DNA of 64,000 nt, from contig OY740771.1 in assembly GCA_963513935.1 (NCBI GenBank), forward strand, positions 13,545,138 through 13,609,137, in the 5' to 3' direction. Shown here in pieces: positions 47,751 to 60,300 of the stretch. The stretch is from Aphrophora alni (lineage: Eukaryota; Arthropoda; Insecta; Hemiptera; Aphrophoridae). The translations under genes and the position numbers were made by a program. The notes beneath the pieces were generated by a model. The model was not told the origin of the DNA and searched no databases. It saw nothing but the letters and a program-made list of their open reading frames with translations. Positions within the stretch are counted from its first letter, which is position 1. The number at the start of each line of letters is the position of its first letter.

Positions 47751-48863
47751 TTTCGATAGTTTTAAATTTTATCAGCAATCTTGAAATTAGGTTAAATTTT
47801 TAAAAATAGAAACAGGGTCATGTTTTAACATCCTTTATTTTATTCTGGGTTCAATAGTGGAACCCGTATTTTTATATCTCATTTCCTTGAAATGTTATCA
47901 ATTAGTACAGCTACAGAACGTTTCAAATCCTAATTTACAGGTGGACAAATACGTCGGCTACCTTTAAACACGTACATGTTGTTGTTTGAACTTGTGATTT
48001 TCAAAGATGATCAAATTGTTGCACTAGTACTATCTAGCACAGTTCTAAATGGTTATTTTACAAATTTTCTGATCAGTATTAAATTAAATTTCTGTTTGTA
48101 TCCTATTTTGTAGTTTAATAGGTTTTCTGATTTAAAAATACATCTCACTTTTTAAACACCCAAATAGGAATTAATCAAGAGGAACAAGGTCAGGAAAAAC
48201 TACGGTATGTTTAATGGTAAGTTTTTCCAACCATTTCTCCATTAAATTGTTCACCATTTCTCCACCCTTAAGTTATGGTTTTAAATGTCCTGTAGCTATA
48301 TTAGTTGATAATTTTGTAATGGTAAGTTGTTTACTTACCTTAAACATAATAATACTATAGTTTTGAACTTGTGACTTTCAAAGGATCTCAAATTGTTGCC
48401 TTAGAGTTATCTGATACAGTCCTAAACGGTTATAATATTCACCAATTACTTTAGAAATTGTCTGATCAGTAATAACGTTAATTTCTGTTCTTATCCTATT
48501 CTGCAGTTCATTTAGATTATCTGGTAGGTTGAAATAATACATTTTATAACCGTTTAGGACTTTAGGTAAAAATTTAAGATCTTTGAAAATCACAAGTTTA
48601 AAACAACAGCGAGTATTTAAAGGTAAGGACCCAACTCATTTGTCCACCTGTAAATTATGGTTTTAAATGTTCTGTTCTTAAATTAGTTGATAACTTTTTA
48701 AGGAAGAAATGAGATATAGAAAACGGATTTTACCACTGAACAATGTACTGAGAATAAAAAAAAATCTAAAAACATGTGTCACATGACCCTATTCATATTT
48801 AAAAATTAAATTTTCAACATGGCGGATCTAAGATGTCCGCCAAAATTTAAAACTATTAAAACG
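47751..48863. repeat. ~1.1-kb foldback element
   Basis: Long imperfect inverted arms, roughly 47751-48030 and 48575-48863. Examples are AGTTTTAAATTTTATC against AAAATTTAAAACT, AGGGTCATGTTTTAAC against ACATGACCCT, and TTACAGGTGGACAAATACG against ATTTGTCCACCTGTAA. Between them a ~165-bp segment is repeated directly (47981-48146 and 48356-48541), and CCTAAACGGTTATAA (48420) has its complement at 48545. No TIR-type terminus or transposase was seen. Confidence 0.75.
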
Positions 48864-49577
48864 GGAAGTAAATGTTGTCTTTTAAACACATAAGAAAAAC
48901 GATTTTTATATGTTCAGTCTTTCTAAAGATATTTTATATATTCTACACTTTATATATCTAGACATATGTAAAACGAATGCTGTAGCGTTGATATATAGAT
49001 CACAATTTATTAGGTTAATCTGTGAAGTAACCCATAATGTGCGTATAACTCATTAAACATTACAAAATGGCGACGTAACTAGAGAATCAATTACACAACC
49101 AACGCAAGTTAGGCAGACCTCTAATAACATGTTACGCCTACACAAGCTGCGTTCAACTGCAGTTTACTGTTTAAAATTTCCTAAAAATTAATTATAAATG
49201 TAATTAATTTAGAACGGACTTTTAATGTACCGTATTTATTTGATATAAAATGAATTTCAACCCTAACCTAACCCGTTTTAACTAAAGAGATTAATTAAGC
49301 CGTCAAGAATCATTTATAGTAAAGCTCCACAAACTATTAATTTATAAATAAACTATTACTAATCATTGATTTTCAAACTATCGTATGAAACTTTGTACAC
49401 TTTAGTGAACGAATTAAGCACCATGACTGCAACCGTGAAGCGGATTTGATATAGATTATTTCTTTTCGATTCACAGATATTGTAATATAAACGAACCGAC
49501 AGCAACCAAACGATACGGGATTCGGCAATGTAATGTATGTCAATTTTATAATTTTTTATGAAATGAATGCTAATATA
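48864..49577. other. AT-rich DNA, nothing recognised
   Basis: No gene or repeat was recognised. Confidence 0.45.
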
Positions 49578-50430
49578 CAGGGTGTTTAAAAACGTTAATA
49601 AAAATCAGAAGTTTATTCCTCCATCAAAACTAATGAAAAAGTTAATACAAACATACTTCCTAAAATGGTTAGTTTTCTATTTAACCGCCATTTTGTGTTT
49701 TAACAAAAAAAATAAAATTTTAGCTGTAAATAATATAGAGTTGAAATTTTCCATGCTATTCAGGGTAATACACAATTTGAGAAAAATAATCAACCTATTT
49801 AAATTTACTCATTTCAAAATGGCGGCTGTTGGAACTTTTTAACGTCAAATATCTCAAAAACCTAACAAATATTAACCAAGAGACAAAATATTTTCCTTTT
49901 TTTAACGACAAACGAAATTGTTTTTTTATTGTTTTTGTATCTTAAAGGTTAGCTGAGTAAGAGAAAAAAAATGAAAACAAAAATTCTTTGTAATTGTCTA
50001 CAACACTCAAGATTAACCTAGATTATAATTTGAACAGGAAAAAATAATGAATATGTTTTCAATGGAAATGTATTTACAAAAAAGTAATGGAAAACAAGAT
50101 CCGTTTGAAAAACTAGAGGAGCTCTTCAAAGTGTAGGCTGTAATTCATAATACATGAATTACGCATTACTACAAAACACAGAAGTTTATGATATTAGTTA
50201 TTAAATATATTATTATTTAGTGAGACGATAACTCTGTTTGTTTACTTTCCAACAGACAAATTTGGAGATAAAAAATTGCAGTATTAAAAAAATATTAATT
50301 GTAGGCTAATCCTGAGTGTTGTAGCCTATTAATTACCAAAGTTTTCAGTTTATTGTTGAAAACTCAGTTATCCTTTAAGCTGGAGAAAGAATAAAAACAA
50401 CATTTTGTTTGTCTTGTACAGTTAAAAAAT
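49578..50430. mobile_element. Foldback MITE, second copy, right end missing
   Basis: The left end CAGGGTGTTTAAAAACG follows TA at 49576. TAACCGCCATTTTGTGTTTT, AATTTGAGAAAAATAATC and TCATTTCAAAATGGCGGC match the left arm of the 15.2-kb element. The inner right arm is visible (CAACACTCAAGATTAACC near 50004 against its complement near 50305), but the AAACACCCTGTA end is absent. The element stops near 50430. Confidence 0.7.
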
Positions 50431-51129
50431 GAATGACAAATACTTCTAGCACAGTTAGACAGTCAAAGAGTATACAGATTTTTGCGTCATTAAAACTATT
50501 GATGGAAGAAACTGTAGATATTGGACTCCTAGTTTCCACTTTTTATCTCAGAATCATACGTGGATTTCTTCATTTACTGGTTCAGTTTTATAAAATATCC
50601 TGGAATACTAGTTCATAATTATGCATATTCCTCATTACGCCTGATAACACATTTGTCACCTGCTGTCCTTTCCCTTCATTTCTTACAATATTGACAGGTG
50701 TCCAACCAGACCACACCTGGTTAATGGCTTTTCTTTTCTAACATCCTTATACGACTTTCTTCACGAACCAATTTGAATTTGTATTTTATTAGAAGTGAAG
50801 TTAACCAGCAGGCATTTATTTACAACTCAATAATAACAAAAATAATTTTGTCACTTTGCAGAAACTTTTGTCCGTAACACCAGAACGCTTTTAATTGAAA
50901 CTCCGCATGGATTAAATTAATGGCGCAAATTAATTTTAGATTTGAAATGTTCTTCGGGCAGTGTCAAAATGACGCCGTATGATATGATTTTTCTTAAATG
51001 TTTCATTATTTGTAGTTCAAACAAAGCTTGTTAGGTCATTTTAAGAGCCATATTCTGCATGTCCCATGATTTTATAGACTTGTTTCAATCATATGACTAA
51101 GAGAAAGAGGCGTTAGCGGGAAAAGGGAG
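50431..51129. other. AT-rich DNA, nothing recognised
   Basis: No gene or repeat was recognised. Confidence 0.45.
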
Positions 51130-51760
51130 AATCTGGAGTTGGTGAAAATTTGAAAAGTTTGACTTTAACAGTCAGAAATAGTAAAGGACAAGTTAAGGGG
51201 CAAGATTGTGTATGCAATGAGGTAAGGCAGGGAGACTGAACTTCTCTTGTTGAGTTTAAGCTAGAGTTGGAAAGAGTAGTGAAAGATTTCTTGATAAATT
51301 TAGGAAGATAGGATGACTCAATGGTTGAGATATGCAGATGAAGTACAAATTTTGGGAATTATAAGTGAAAACTAGAAGAATTGGTTTGGAAATAATTAAA
51401 GTAAAGGCGAAAGTGGGTGTTGTAAGGGTGAAGGTGTTGAAATTAAATGAATAAAAGTTGAAAGAAGTAAAAGTGATATCAGTGTGAGTAGATTAAAATA
51501 TAAATAAAAGGTTGAGTTGTAAATAGATGGTACACATTACTTTAGAGAAACATAGAAAAGAAACAAAGTTAACACTTTATAATATCATTTTAAAATCAGT
51601 GATGATGTGTTACGAAGGTAAATGACACACAATTGAAGTTATGAAAGGAGGACTAACTTAGAGGAATAGTTGGCCCTATAAAGGAAGAAGATGTATGAAG
51701 GTTCTGGCGAGAAGAGCTGGAATTAGAAACAGGAACAAAATTTGAACTTCCGCCATTAGT
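51130..51760 (+). pseudogene. Decayed reverse transcriptase (LINE-type)
   Basis: Blocks in order: VRQGD (51222-51236), corresponding to the GxRQGDxLSPxLF block and followed by a stop; LRYADEVQILG (YADE at 51330-51341), the YADD motif with its second Asp changed to Glu; a Val/Lys-rich segment with VLKLNE-like residues corresponding to the N-x-x-KT block; and TLYNIILKSVMMCYEGK (about 51575-51620), corresponding to the LYKxxIxPVxxYGSE block. Stops occur throughout. The order and spacing suit a non-LTR RT of the type annotated as endonuclease-reverse transcriptase, a different lineage from the Jockey fragment. It is not functional. Confidence 0.5.
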
Positions 51761-51786
51761 AACAAGTCATCACTGATTTTAAAATG
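51586..51786. repeat. 20-bp perfect inverted repeat, 161-bp spacer
   Basis: CATTTTAAAATCAGTGATGA at 51586-51605 has its exact complement at 51767-51786. The left arm lies inside the RT relic. Confidence 0.85.
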
Positions 51787-52077
51787 AGTTGGACTTGTAT
51801 AGCGGATAGAAGAAAGAAACAAAAACAAGTAAGGCTCTTAAGGAAAAACCAGAGAAGGGGTGTGGAGAATAAGAGGAAAGTCGTGACAATGGTAAGGGAA
51901 ATATCGAGGTTGAGAAGCGTTAGTGAACAGGAGTATGATCTAAGAAAATTGGAAGTAAGAAGATGCAAAGTGGAACACTGCCATGATGGAGAACGTTGGG
52001 TAAGGTATTTTGCATCCATGAATGAAAACACAGTTTATCATTTACGGAAGTTTAGAATCTGTTCTACTGTCACATAG
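51784..52077 (+). other. Unassigned basic open frame (97 codons)
   Basis: Rich in Arg and Lys (RRKKQKQVRLLRKNQRR near the N-terminus), then a mixed region ending in HLRKFRICSTVT. The start overlaps the right arm of the 20-bp inverted repeat. A frame of 91 codons lies antisense. It follows the RT relic directly and may be part of that element's tail or chance. No known domain was recognised and no promoter or splice evidence was seen. Confidence 0.25.
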
Positions 52078-55000
52078 TAAATAATTAAAATTTCATTCCT
52101 AAATAGAATCAATAAATTGTGTGTTCTTGATCAAATAAATTAAAAGTAATGTCAACCTAATACCATAAAGGCCTAAAAACTACTTAATCTAAATGTACAG
52201 TGAATGAACATTCTGGATTCTGTATGAAGTTAAAATATCTAATAAATAGAAAATATTGTCTGTTAGTAGGTATATAATGAAAGACACGTGTCTGTCCGTC
52301 ATGGACACCTGTTCTGATAAATATACCAGGTGATCATACACTGCTGCAGTATTAATGTTCACTTATAACGAAACCTCCAGTGGCTGCTGTCACAACTAAT
52401 AGGATTAAAAGCTGTAACGCGTCGATAAGAGCTATCTAGAATTACACAGACCATACCTGTAATTAAATCGGACCAACGATGTGTGGAAATACGGACTTGA
52501 GAAACATATGTTCTACTTCGATAACACGTGCATCGTCGTCATTAAAATCATTTTCTAATTTTCCAGATATTATACATAAATAAATGGTAGGCACTTCAGT
52601 TAAGCAAGTGACGAATTTATTTTTCCTATGTTTTGGGGTAGTTATTTTAACTATCCAAAGAATATTCTTTCTAAAATGAATCACTTTATGCAGAGATTGT
52701 TATCATTCACAAGATACTTAATTGTTTTTGATTTTGATATTTTATTAATTAAATTCAAAAAGGAAAAAAAAAAGTAGAGAACTTTTCGGTGATATTTCCG
52801 GATATGACAAACGTTTTTAAATCTTCTGTACAATCCGAGAAGAGGCTAGAGTTGGGATTGTTCTAAGAGCTGTCTTATAGCGAAAGGTAATCTATTGTAC
52901 ATTTACGCCCAAATACCAGCTCTAACAAGAGTTATCTATTGGATTAGATCAACCAACGAAGTGCTTCCTCATCTGTGTATTGTTAGGGCTGAAAGACTAA
53001 TTACATTTTACTTCAATTCAATAGCAGAGTTTTTACTTAGTCTGCGTTGTAGGTTTGATGGTTAAAATTTCGTTTCTAAACTTCCGTAAATGATCAACCT
53101 ACCTTTTTATTAAACCAAAGTCACGTGCAGTTTAATAAATAAGCTTCTAAGACAGTAATAAATTAATACTAAGGTTATACAAATCTGTTTGCCAACGATT
53201 ACTTCTGACATTTAGAGATCAGCTAATACAAGATTATATGTTTCACTGATTTACAATTAATAGAAGAGGGACCACGTTTATCCTACGTGTATTCCATAAT
53301 TAAATCCTTTGCTGCTAATTTTAGCAAATGAGGAACAGTTCTGAATTGGTTTAAAATCCTTTCTCGCTGAGCTCATATTGGCCCAAGGATACAATTAATC
53401 TCTCCCTGCTCCCTGTAACTAGATCCTTGTTTGGTTAATCAATTCCTGTTGTCAAACTTGGACCACTTTACTGCCATGTGATCCTTTGCAGATTGCATCC
53501 TCTTATATTTCAAATAATAGTGTAGGTACTAACTTTCTCATAAATTTAAAGGTTTAGTCAAACAACGTACTCGCATATTGATTGAAAAGAAAAGGATCAA
53601 AAAGTTAAAATGAAATATAAACGCCATCAAATGACGCGACTCAAAAGAGACTAACAAATTGATCAACTTTTAGTGATAGTAAATTTATTTAATCACGAAT
53701 TCTTGAATCACAAACATCCCCACTTTACATAATTTGGAATGAAATCATTTAAAAAAAGTACAGATTTTGCAACGATTGCTAACCAAATTGTGTCGGGAAT
53801 GTTAAATTTAGCCCCATACTCTAACTTTTGGAAAAAGTACTAGTTTGGGCCAAGCTCATTTTGAGTTCTGAAACACTCACTACGGATCTGACTATGCACT
53901 ATTAGAACCCAGGTTTGAAGAGATTAGTTTAAGTTATAATAAATTACTGAAATAAACCTACTAATTAAACACTTGCACAACACTAACACAAGTTACTAGA
54001 AAGTTGATCTTGGGCGTTGCCTATTGTCAAACTCGTCTTATTTAAATAACAAATTAACGCGTCCGTGTTTGGGGCTCCGGAAAAACCCGAACGCCATGAA
54101 GCCGATTAATTAAACAGCCGAAGTGTAATGTGGAAAATAGTCTTAAAACCAAAATTAATACAACAGGTATTAAACCACTTCTGACTACGTCGGTTTGATC
54201 ATTTCTTCTCGGTTAATTAGAGTGGTCTGCTCAACCTAGCTATCCAATCAGCTGTTTCCTGTTAAGAACAGTCTGGATTAGTAAAAAATAGACCAAGCTC
54301 AGTGGACACACCGTCATAATTTTGAAGAAAAACTTAATTTTGTGTTTCAGTTTTATGGCGGCAGATATATTAAAGTTTCTAGTACGACGCTTGGAAAAAC
54401 GGACAACACACATACAAATTTGATTAAAATTCGTCCATCGTTTTTACATATAATAATAAACGTATCTTTTTTTTTAGTTTTCTGAATCCTCAAAATTAAT
54501 AAATCTTATTAAACTAATTCACCCTATACCTATAGAAAGCTAAACAATACGTCAATTTACTCCAATAGGTTTTCACTGTTAGATATGTATAGAATTTGTA
54601 CATTAAATTACAAAAATTAATCAAATGTTACTGTTAAACTAAGCAAAATAACGTGCTTTATTAAAATCTTATCTCTTCCTTAAAAGTCTGTAGCAAACAA
54701 AGTAAATTCAGTTTTTTTTAAATAAAAAAAGAAAATTTTAATTAGGAGACATGACAGTATCCCACAGTGCTTACATGAAAGAGACCACAAGTGTTGTTAT
54801 TGAAGATGAGGGTTTCTTTTTTAATTACTACAAGTCTCGGTTTTTCAGTTCACAGGTTCATTAGGTCTTGCGAGTTGGGAAAACCCTACTGAAAGCTTTC
54901 CCTCACTCACGTAAAGTTTTTATTAATATGAGTAAAGGTCTAAACAAATATTTAGGGCTCTTCTTACTAGACAGGTTCAAGGACATACCTAGGATCCGCA

Positions 55001-55209
55001 GATATTGGACAAACTTCGTCACATAACTTTGGAGAAAATAAAAGGCTAAAATTTAGCATTCATTAATAGAATTTGGTACAGTCCGATTTTAAGACAATCG
55101 AAATTTGGTTATCGGTTCTACGTCAATGAACCCTCAAATTTTAAGTTTGGATACTTTGAATAGGGTCAAAAATAATAAAAGCTTGTGCAAAACCACAGGA
55201 TTTTGTGTC
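52078..55209. other. Long AT-rich interval, nothing recognised
   Basis: Only short frames are present (52463-52684 minus, 73 codons, no motif). No repeats were recognised by eye. It is the longest quiet stretch of the window. Confidence 0.45.
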
Positions 55210-55990
55210 CACAGTTAATTCTTGTAAACGTCGAAGTCTTTCAAGCGGCCATCATATTAATTTCTTCATCAAATGCATAATTGTAATCAGAATTTATTTG
55301 ATACGCCATACATGTAATTCTAAAAATAATTTTTTTCAACTCTATAGTTTTGCCCCTCAACTACTCCAACATTAAAGCTATATTTTTTTCTGTACGTGGG
55401 ACAATACGTGAAATATAAATCCAAAATTTGAAATACATACGATTTATCGTCTACTCTGTATAGACTGGTTGCGACTTTCCGACATATAAGGTTCCTTGGT
55501 TTTAACTACGGACCTCCTAACAGAAATCAATGAAATATTAATTCTATCTTTTATTTACTATTGAATTGTTTGCTTCAACTGTAACCAAAACTGCTTTTAA
55601 AACTTACAAGCTACGCATGTTTTATTGTCTGGTTAAATTAAGTTAAATTCGTCATTAAAAAAAAAAATTTACACTGCAATTTAAATCCAAATCCATTTTT
55701 TTTTCAATTTTGTAGGTCAAGCCGTGTCCCAATTAGAGGGAGGGATTGTTCCTTTGCGCCAACATATTAATTTCTTCGTCAAATAACTTCTCGTATTATT
55801 TGATATCTCACACATATTATCAAAAATAAATTTTACTATTAGATAAGTTTTGACCCTAAACTACCTCAAGGTCTTTTTTGTTACCGTTACATTTTTTCTA
55901 TGTGTGGGGACAATACGAAAAATAAATGCACAGTTTGAAATATATAGGATATTGTCATTTATGTTTTACCTGCAGACTCTAATAAAAATG
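55210..55990 (+). repeat. Diverged ~270-bp direct duplication
   Basis: Left copy about 55210-55480 and right copy about 55720-55990 share GCCA.CATATTAATTTCTTC, then GATA.C.CA.A.AT, then a GGGACAATACG segment and AAATTTGAAATA-like segments in the same order at about 510-bp offset. Identity is moderate. Confidence 0.6.
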
Positions 55991-56495
55991 AATGAAATGA
56001 CAGTCATAATATAGCTAAATTTCGGACATATACCCACAGCAATTTTTCTTACTTCTACTATCAGTTTGCAAAATATTGTCGTGCAGTTTTGAATCTTACT
56101 GCACACAACCAAAATCTGAAAAATGTTCGAGTCCGGGACATAAAATACCTTCTAACAGTACATACAAATTTTAAAATTGGAGCAGCGAAGTTTGGGGCGT
56201 CGTCTGCACTGGAATCAATTTTCACAAATTACGTGTTAATAAATAAATTGCTATTTTCAGTTTTGAATGTATTTATCTTCAAACAGTCAGATCGACACGC
56301 GAATCACTGCCACGTATTTTAGAGTTCATAACGAACAATTTGGCACTGGGGTAGTTAAAATCTGTTTCTTAGATACCTAGATATTAAGAAAACCTATTTT
56401 GCAACTTTAATTAGTTTGTTCCGGATAGTTTCTGCAATGCGTAATGAAACCGTGTCTCTACCGTAAGGTGTGAGATGACATCAGGTACTTGTAAC
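55991..56495. other. Intergenic DNA with an unassigned frame
   Basis: The frame 56089-56322 (plus, 77 codons) has no recognised motif. Confidence 0.4.
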
Positions 56496-56726
56496 AAGTA
56501 GAAGCATGACAATCCCGTAGGATCTTAGCGCTATCTACACCTATTTTCATGTAGTCTTAGCTTAGATCCCACTCTTTCATCTTTGCTATCGGGTCTTTCT
56601 TGAGCAACTCTTGTACTCTTCTGACTCTGACGATACTAACGTTTTTGAGGGCTAGGGAGTTCTTTCTATTGTGCCGTTCTTTATGAGGGGATGATAACAG
56701 AGCTTTTTCGTCTTTAAACAAGAAGA
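56496..56726 (-). repeat. Rep-A dispersed repeat, copy A15
   Basis: Inverted copy: TTAGCGCTATCTACACC, TTCATGTAGTCTTAGCTTAG, CTTGAGCAACTCTTGTACTC and TTTTCGTCTTTAAACAAG. Confidence 0.75.
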
Positions 56727-57351
56727 ATAAAAGGAACTATAGTTTCATACCCCCCAACAAAAAAGAAATTGGATGTTCCGAATTGAGCAGTACTTTAAAA
56801 TTATATATATTTTCAATTTCACTGCAAATTTATCCCTGTATTTTAGGAACACCCTATCTAATATCAACAAAATGTTAATTATAAATTGACCATAAATGAA
56901 TTTACCTGTAGTACATAAACGAAAGTGCCAAACAGCGACAATAATGCGTCGTGATGTTTTTGGCTTTCGAATAAGCCGCTTTTCAGATTACCTGATTTGA
57001 GTCTCTACTCAGTTTGAACCGCTATAAAAATAATCTGGACGTTTCCTCTAGCTGGAATCCCCTTGTTAAGAAACTGCTTGCTGTGGGAAATTGGCTTTGG
57101 ACTAACATATTACATCTTTTAGGCCAGGTAAAGGGCAGGAGTGAGGGAGAGAGAGATATTTTATATTTGCCAGTCTGTTTAAAATCCTTTGGGGCGAGGT
57201 AAACTCTCACCAAGGAAAGAAATAACTCAATTTCTGTCCCTTGGTAAAACATGAATTGCGTATTAGATGTGACGTCATCTCTTTGCATGGAGATTTTATG
57301 TAAGTCTTAGTCAAAATAGAAAGAAGTTTAAAAATAAGTAGAGGGCGCCAT
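56727..57351. other. Intergenic DNA, nothing recognised
   Basis: Opposed frames (57014-57202 plus, 57022-57288 minus) overlap and have no known domains. Confidence 0.4.
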
Positions 57352-57420
57352 CAAGGTACTTACCCAGCCCCTACGGCTAGACCCTACCGGGACGCGTAGA
57401 TTTGTATATATTACCGACAA
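57352..57420 (+). repeat. Rep-B fragment, copy B6
   Basis: GCCATCAAGGTACTTACCCA and AGCCCCTACGG, then TAGACCCTACCGGGACGCGT. Confidence 0.7.
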
Positions 57421-59404
57421 TGTCTTAAATCAGGTGTTGTACACAACGTCTAGGCATTGTATAAATTGCCTAAAGTTGGCAGGTAAAGTATGAAATCAAG
57501 CATATTTCATACTTTTTCTAAAAATTCTATTGAATGTCCGCTACAATTCAAAGCAGAGTTGGGAATACAGGGTTTTTCATGGCTTTCAAGTTAGATTAGG
57601 TTAGGTTGGGTTCATTTACTCCAGTAAATATTTCATACAAACATGTCCTACTGTCTCCAGTTCATACTTTCATATTGTAAATAAATAATTTTCTGAGCTA
57701 ATCTGTTCATTTAATATCCTGCTTATGTATTAAATATACAGATTGGATTCATATAGTTAATTTCAGCCTAACTTTTAAGTAGTTAGACACTTACAACTGA
57801 CGTAGTAATGATTTTTATTCATTTTGTAACACCTGATAATATATTATTAAATTTAAATTGAATTAGGTAATTTTCATTCCTTACTGATACAACTTTTGAT
57901 GGAAAACAACCAAGCATTTGTATTGCACAATTACACGTTTTAAACAATATTATTAATGAGGGTTTTTATCTCTAATTTTAGAGTGTTTATGATAATTTCT
58001 CTTCTGAAATGAAAAAAAGATGAAGTCACCTGAACGTCACAAAAACAATTCAATCATACGAAAACCTGTCCCACTAACTGAAAGTTGTTAATTCAATTTA
58101 AAATTCCGACGGCAATACATCAGTTGGTACAATTTGAATAAAAGTCATCACCTAGCGTTCATTCGTTAACGACCTGTAAAGATTGAAACTAGTTGTGTAA
58201 TAAACAAAATGGTGGATTATAACGTTCTTTTGTCTCATATTGTTTTATTTAATCTCTGTTGACTAATTTATTGTGCGCTGTTTAATTATTATACTTTTTA
58301 ATTAATGGAGGTATATTGTTGAAAGTTAAAATGTGACTGTGGCCCTACAAACTTGTTTGTTCAAAGCCGAAATTACGTAAATGTGAAATGTTTTGAAAAT
58401 ATGATATTCTATATAATGTGAATGACACATTTTAATGTGATAACAAATTTATTCATAATATAATTTCAAAACATCTAAGTTTTATAGTTAAGGGAATGAG
58501 CGAAAATCGTAAGTTTTTATCTTTAGTCAAGTGTGTATTGAAATCTTTAAGTTCTGAGAAAAAAAATTATTTCCCAGTTTTAGTGCATTTTTATATTGGA
58601 CGGGAGGGCAATTAAATCATATTGGATTTCTACTTACAAAGAGCTTTTTTTTTTTTTTAACAATATCATAACCTCATTTAGACCATTATAAATACTCATG
58701 TGCAGAAATTGTCCCACATTTAAATAAAAAAAAGCAAGAGTGGAAGAGGCTCAATTCAAATTTGATAGAATATTACGTAAATTATCATAAGGGTATACGT
58801 AAACAGAAAATCACAAAACTGCGGTTTTTCTCAATATCGGCTCAATCTATTTTGATCAAACTTCCTCAAAACATCTTTAAAGACCTATATATACTGCGTC
58901 TCCATCTCTCTAAAAAACAAAAACAAAAAATCGTCATTATGGTATAAATACACAATTTCTCAAAATTGCCTCAACCGATTTCTTTAAAATTGTAGTAAAA
59001 TATGAAGAATATACACCCGTGTGTGCGAAAAACAAAAAAAAAATTGTGCAGGAATAATCATCAAAAAATACAAATACAAAAATGGACTCCATCATTAAAC
59101 ACACGGATTTGTTTCAATGCTATTTACGGCGAAGATCTTATTTTATTTAATTCGCTACAGAATTTCTTCAATAGTCGCGTATTTTTTACATCGCCAATTT
59201 TAATGATAAAGAAGTCAAATTAAACAGTGTTACCTGCAGATAATTAAATTTCCTTCCAAACACTTATCTTGTAATAAATTGATCAAATAACATACCTGAT
59301 ATGGGGAAAAAAGATGTTTCACAATAAAAATAATTTGAAACAGCTGTTCTAAATTCTAAACAGCTGTTTACAAATATTTTTATGTGAACTTATATAGAGC
59401 TCAC
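57421..59404. other. AT-rich DNA with a short TTAGG scrap
   Basis: TTAGATTAGGTTAGGTTGGG at 57591-57610 is a four-pentamer remnant. No gene was found; the frames at 58762-58947 and 59002-59223 are Lys-rich and unassigned. Confidence 0.45.
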
Positions 59405-60125
59405 TTTAATTTTGCGGATTCACATTGTATTGTGTGTTGCTTACATTTCGCAAAACTAAACAGTTTAAACGGCTTGTTGTTAATGTGTGGCAGTTCAACC
59501 TGAATTTTTTATCACTCGAAAGTTAACGACTTACTTTATTTGTGATTTAATGTTTACATTTAGAAAAAAGTTAACGGGTTATCTGGCTTATTGTTAATGT
59601 GTGACAATTGAGTATAAATGTCTATCTCTCAAACGTTAACGACTTAACTGTATACGGCTTACTTCATTTGTGATTTACTGTTTACATTTAGAAAAAGTTA
59701 ACGGGTTATCTGGCTTATTGTTAATGTGTGACAATTGGGTATAAAAGTCTCTCTCTCAAACGTTAACGACTTAACTGTATACGGCTTACTTTATTTGTGA
59801 TTTACTGTTTACATTTAGAAAAAGTTAACGAGTTATCTGGCTTATTGTTAATGTGTGACAATTGGGTATAAAAGTCTATCTCTCAAACGTTAACGACTTA
59901 ACTGTATACGGCTTACTTAATTTGTGATTTACTGTTTACATTTAGAAAAAATTAACGTGTTATCTGGCTTATTGTTAACGTGTGAAAATTGGGTAAAAAA
60001 TGTCCTTTCTCTCAAACGTTAACCACTTAACTGTACATAGTTTAGCGCTTATTTTATTTGTGATTTATTGCTTACATCTCGTAAAAGTAAACGGTTTATA
60101 TGACTTATTGTTAATATGTGACAAT
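59405..60125 (+). repeat. 127-bp satellite, ~5.5 units
   Basis: TTTGTGATTTA recurs at 59539, 59667, 59794, 59921 and 60057 (spacings 128, 127, 127 and 136). The unit contains GTTAACGACTTAACTGTATA, CATTTAGAAAAAGTTAACG and GGCTTATTGTTAATGTGTGA. The three central units are nearly identical and the edges are diverged. Confidence 0.9.
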
Positions 60126-60300
60126 TTCGTGGCAGCCTAGATGTTGTAAGTTTTACACAGTAATAAACAAAATATCCGCAGGAAGACCGCGTCGAACACT
60201 TACTGATCGACGAGAAAATGCCAACGACAAAACTCGAAAGGAACTGAATCGTGAAGTAAACCAACAGGTCCAACTTTTTGATGTCAACATGAACCTCTAA
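60118..60300 (+). other. Short frame with GRPR-type motif
   Basis: 60 codons with AGRPRRTLTDRRENANDK, reminiscent of the GRPRKT linker between the two helix-turn-helix parts of Tc1-type transposases. Nothing else of a transposase is visible around it. It starts inside the end of the 127-bp satellite. Assignment is very tentative. Confidence 0.25.

Noticed and set aside
57014..57288. Overlapping opposed frames of 62 and 88 codons
   Set aside because: Shadow frames of each other, with no recognisable domain in either.
60118..60300. Tc1-type transposase HTH
   Set aside because: Only one short GRPR-like motif is present and no catalytic blocks follow, so it is listed only as a tentative frame.
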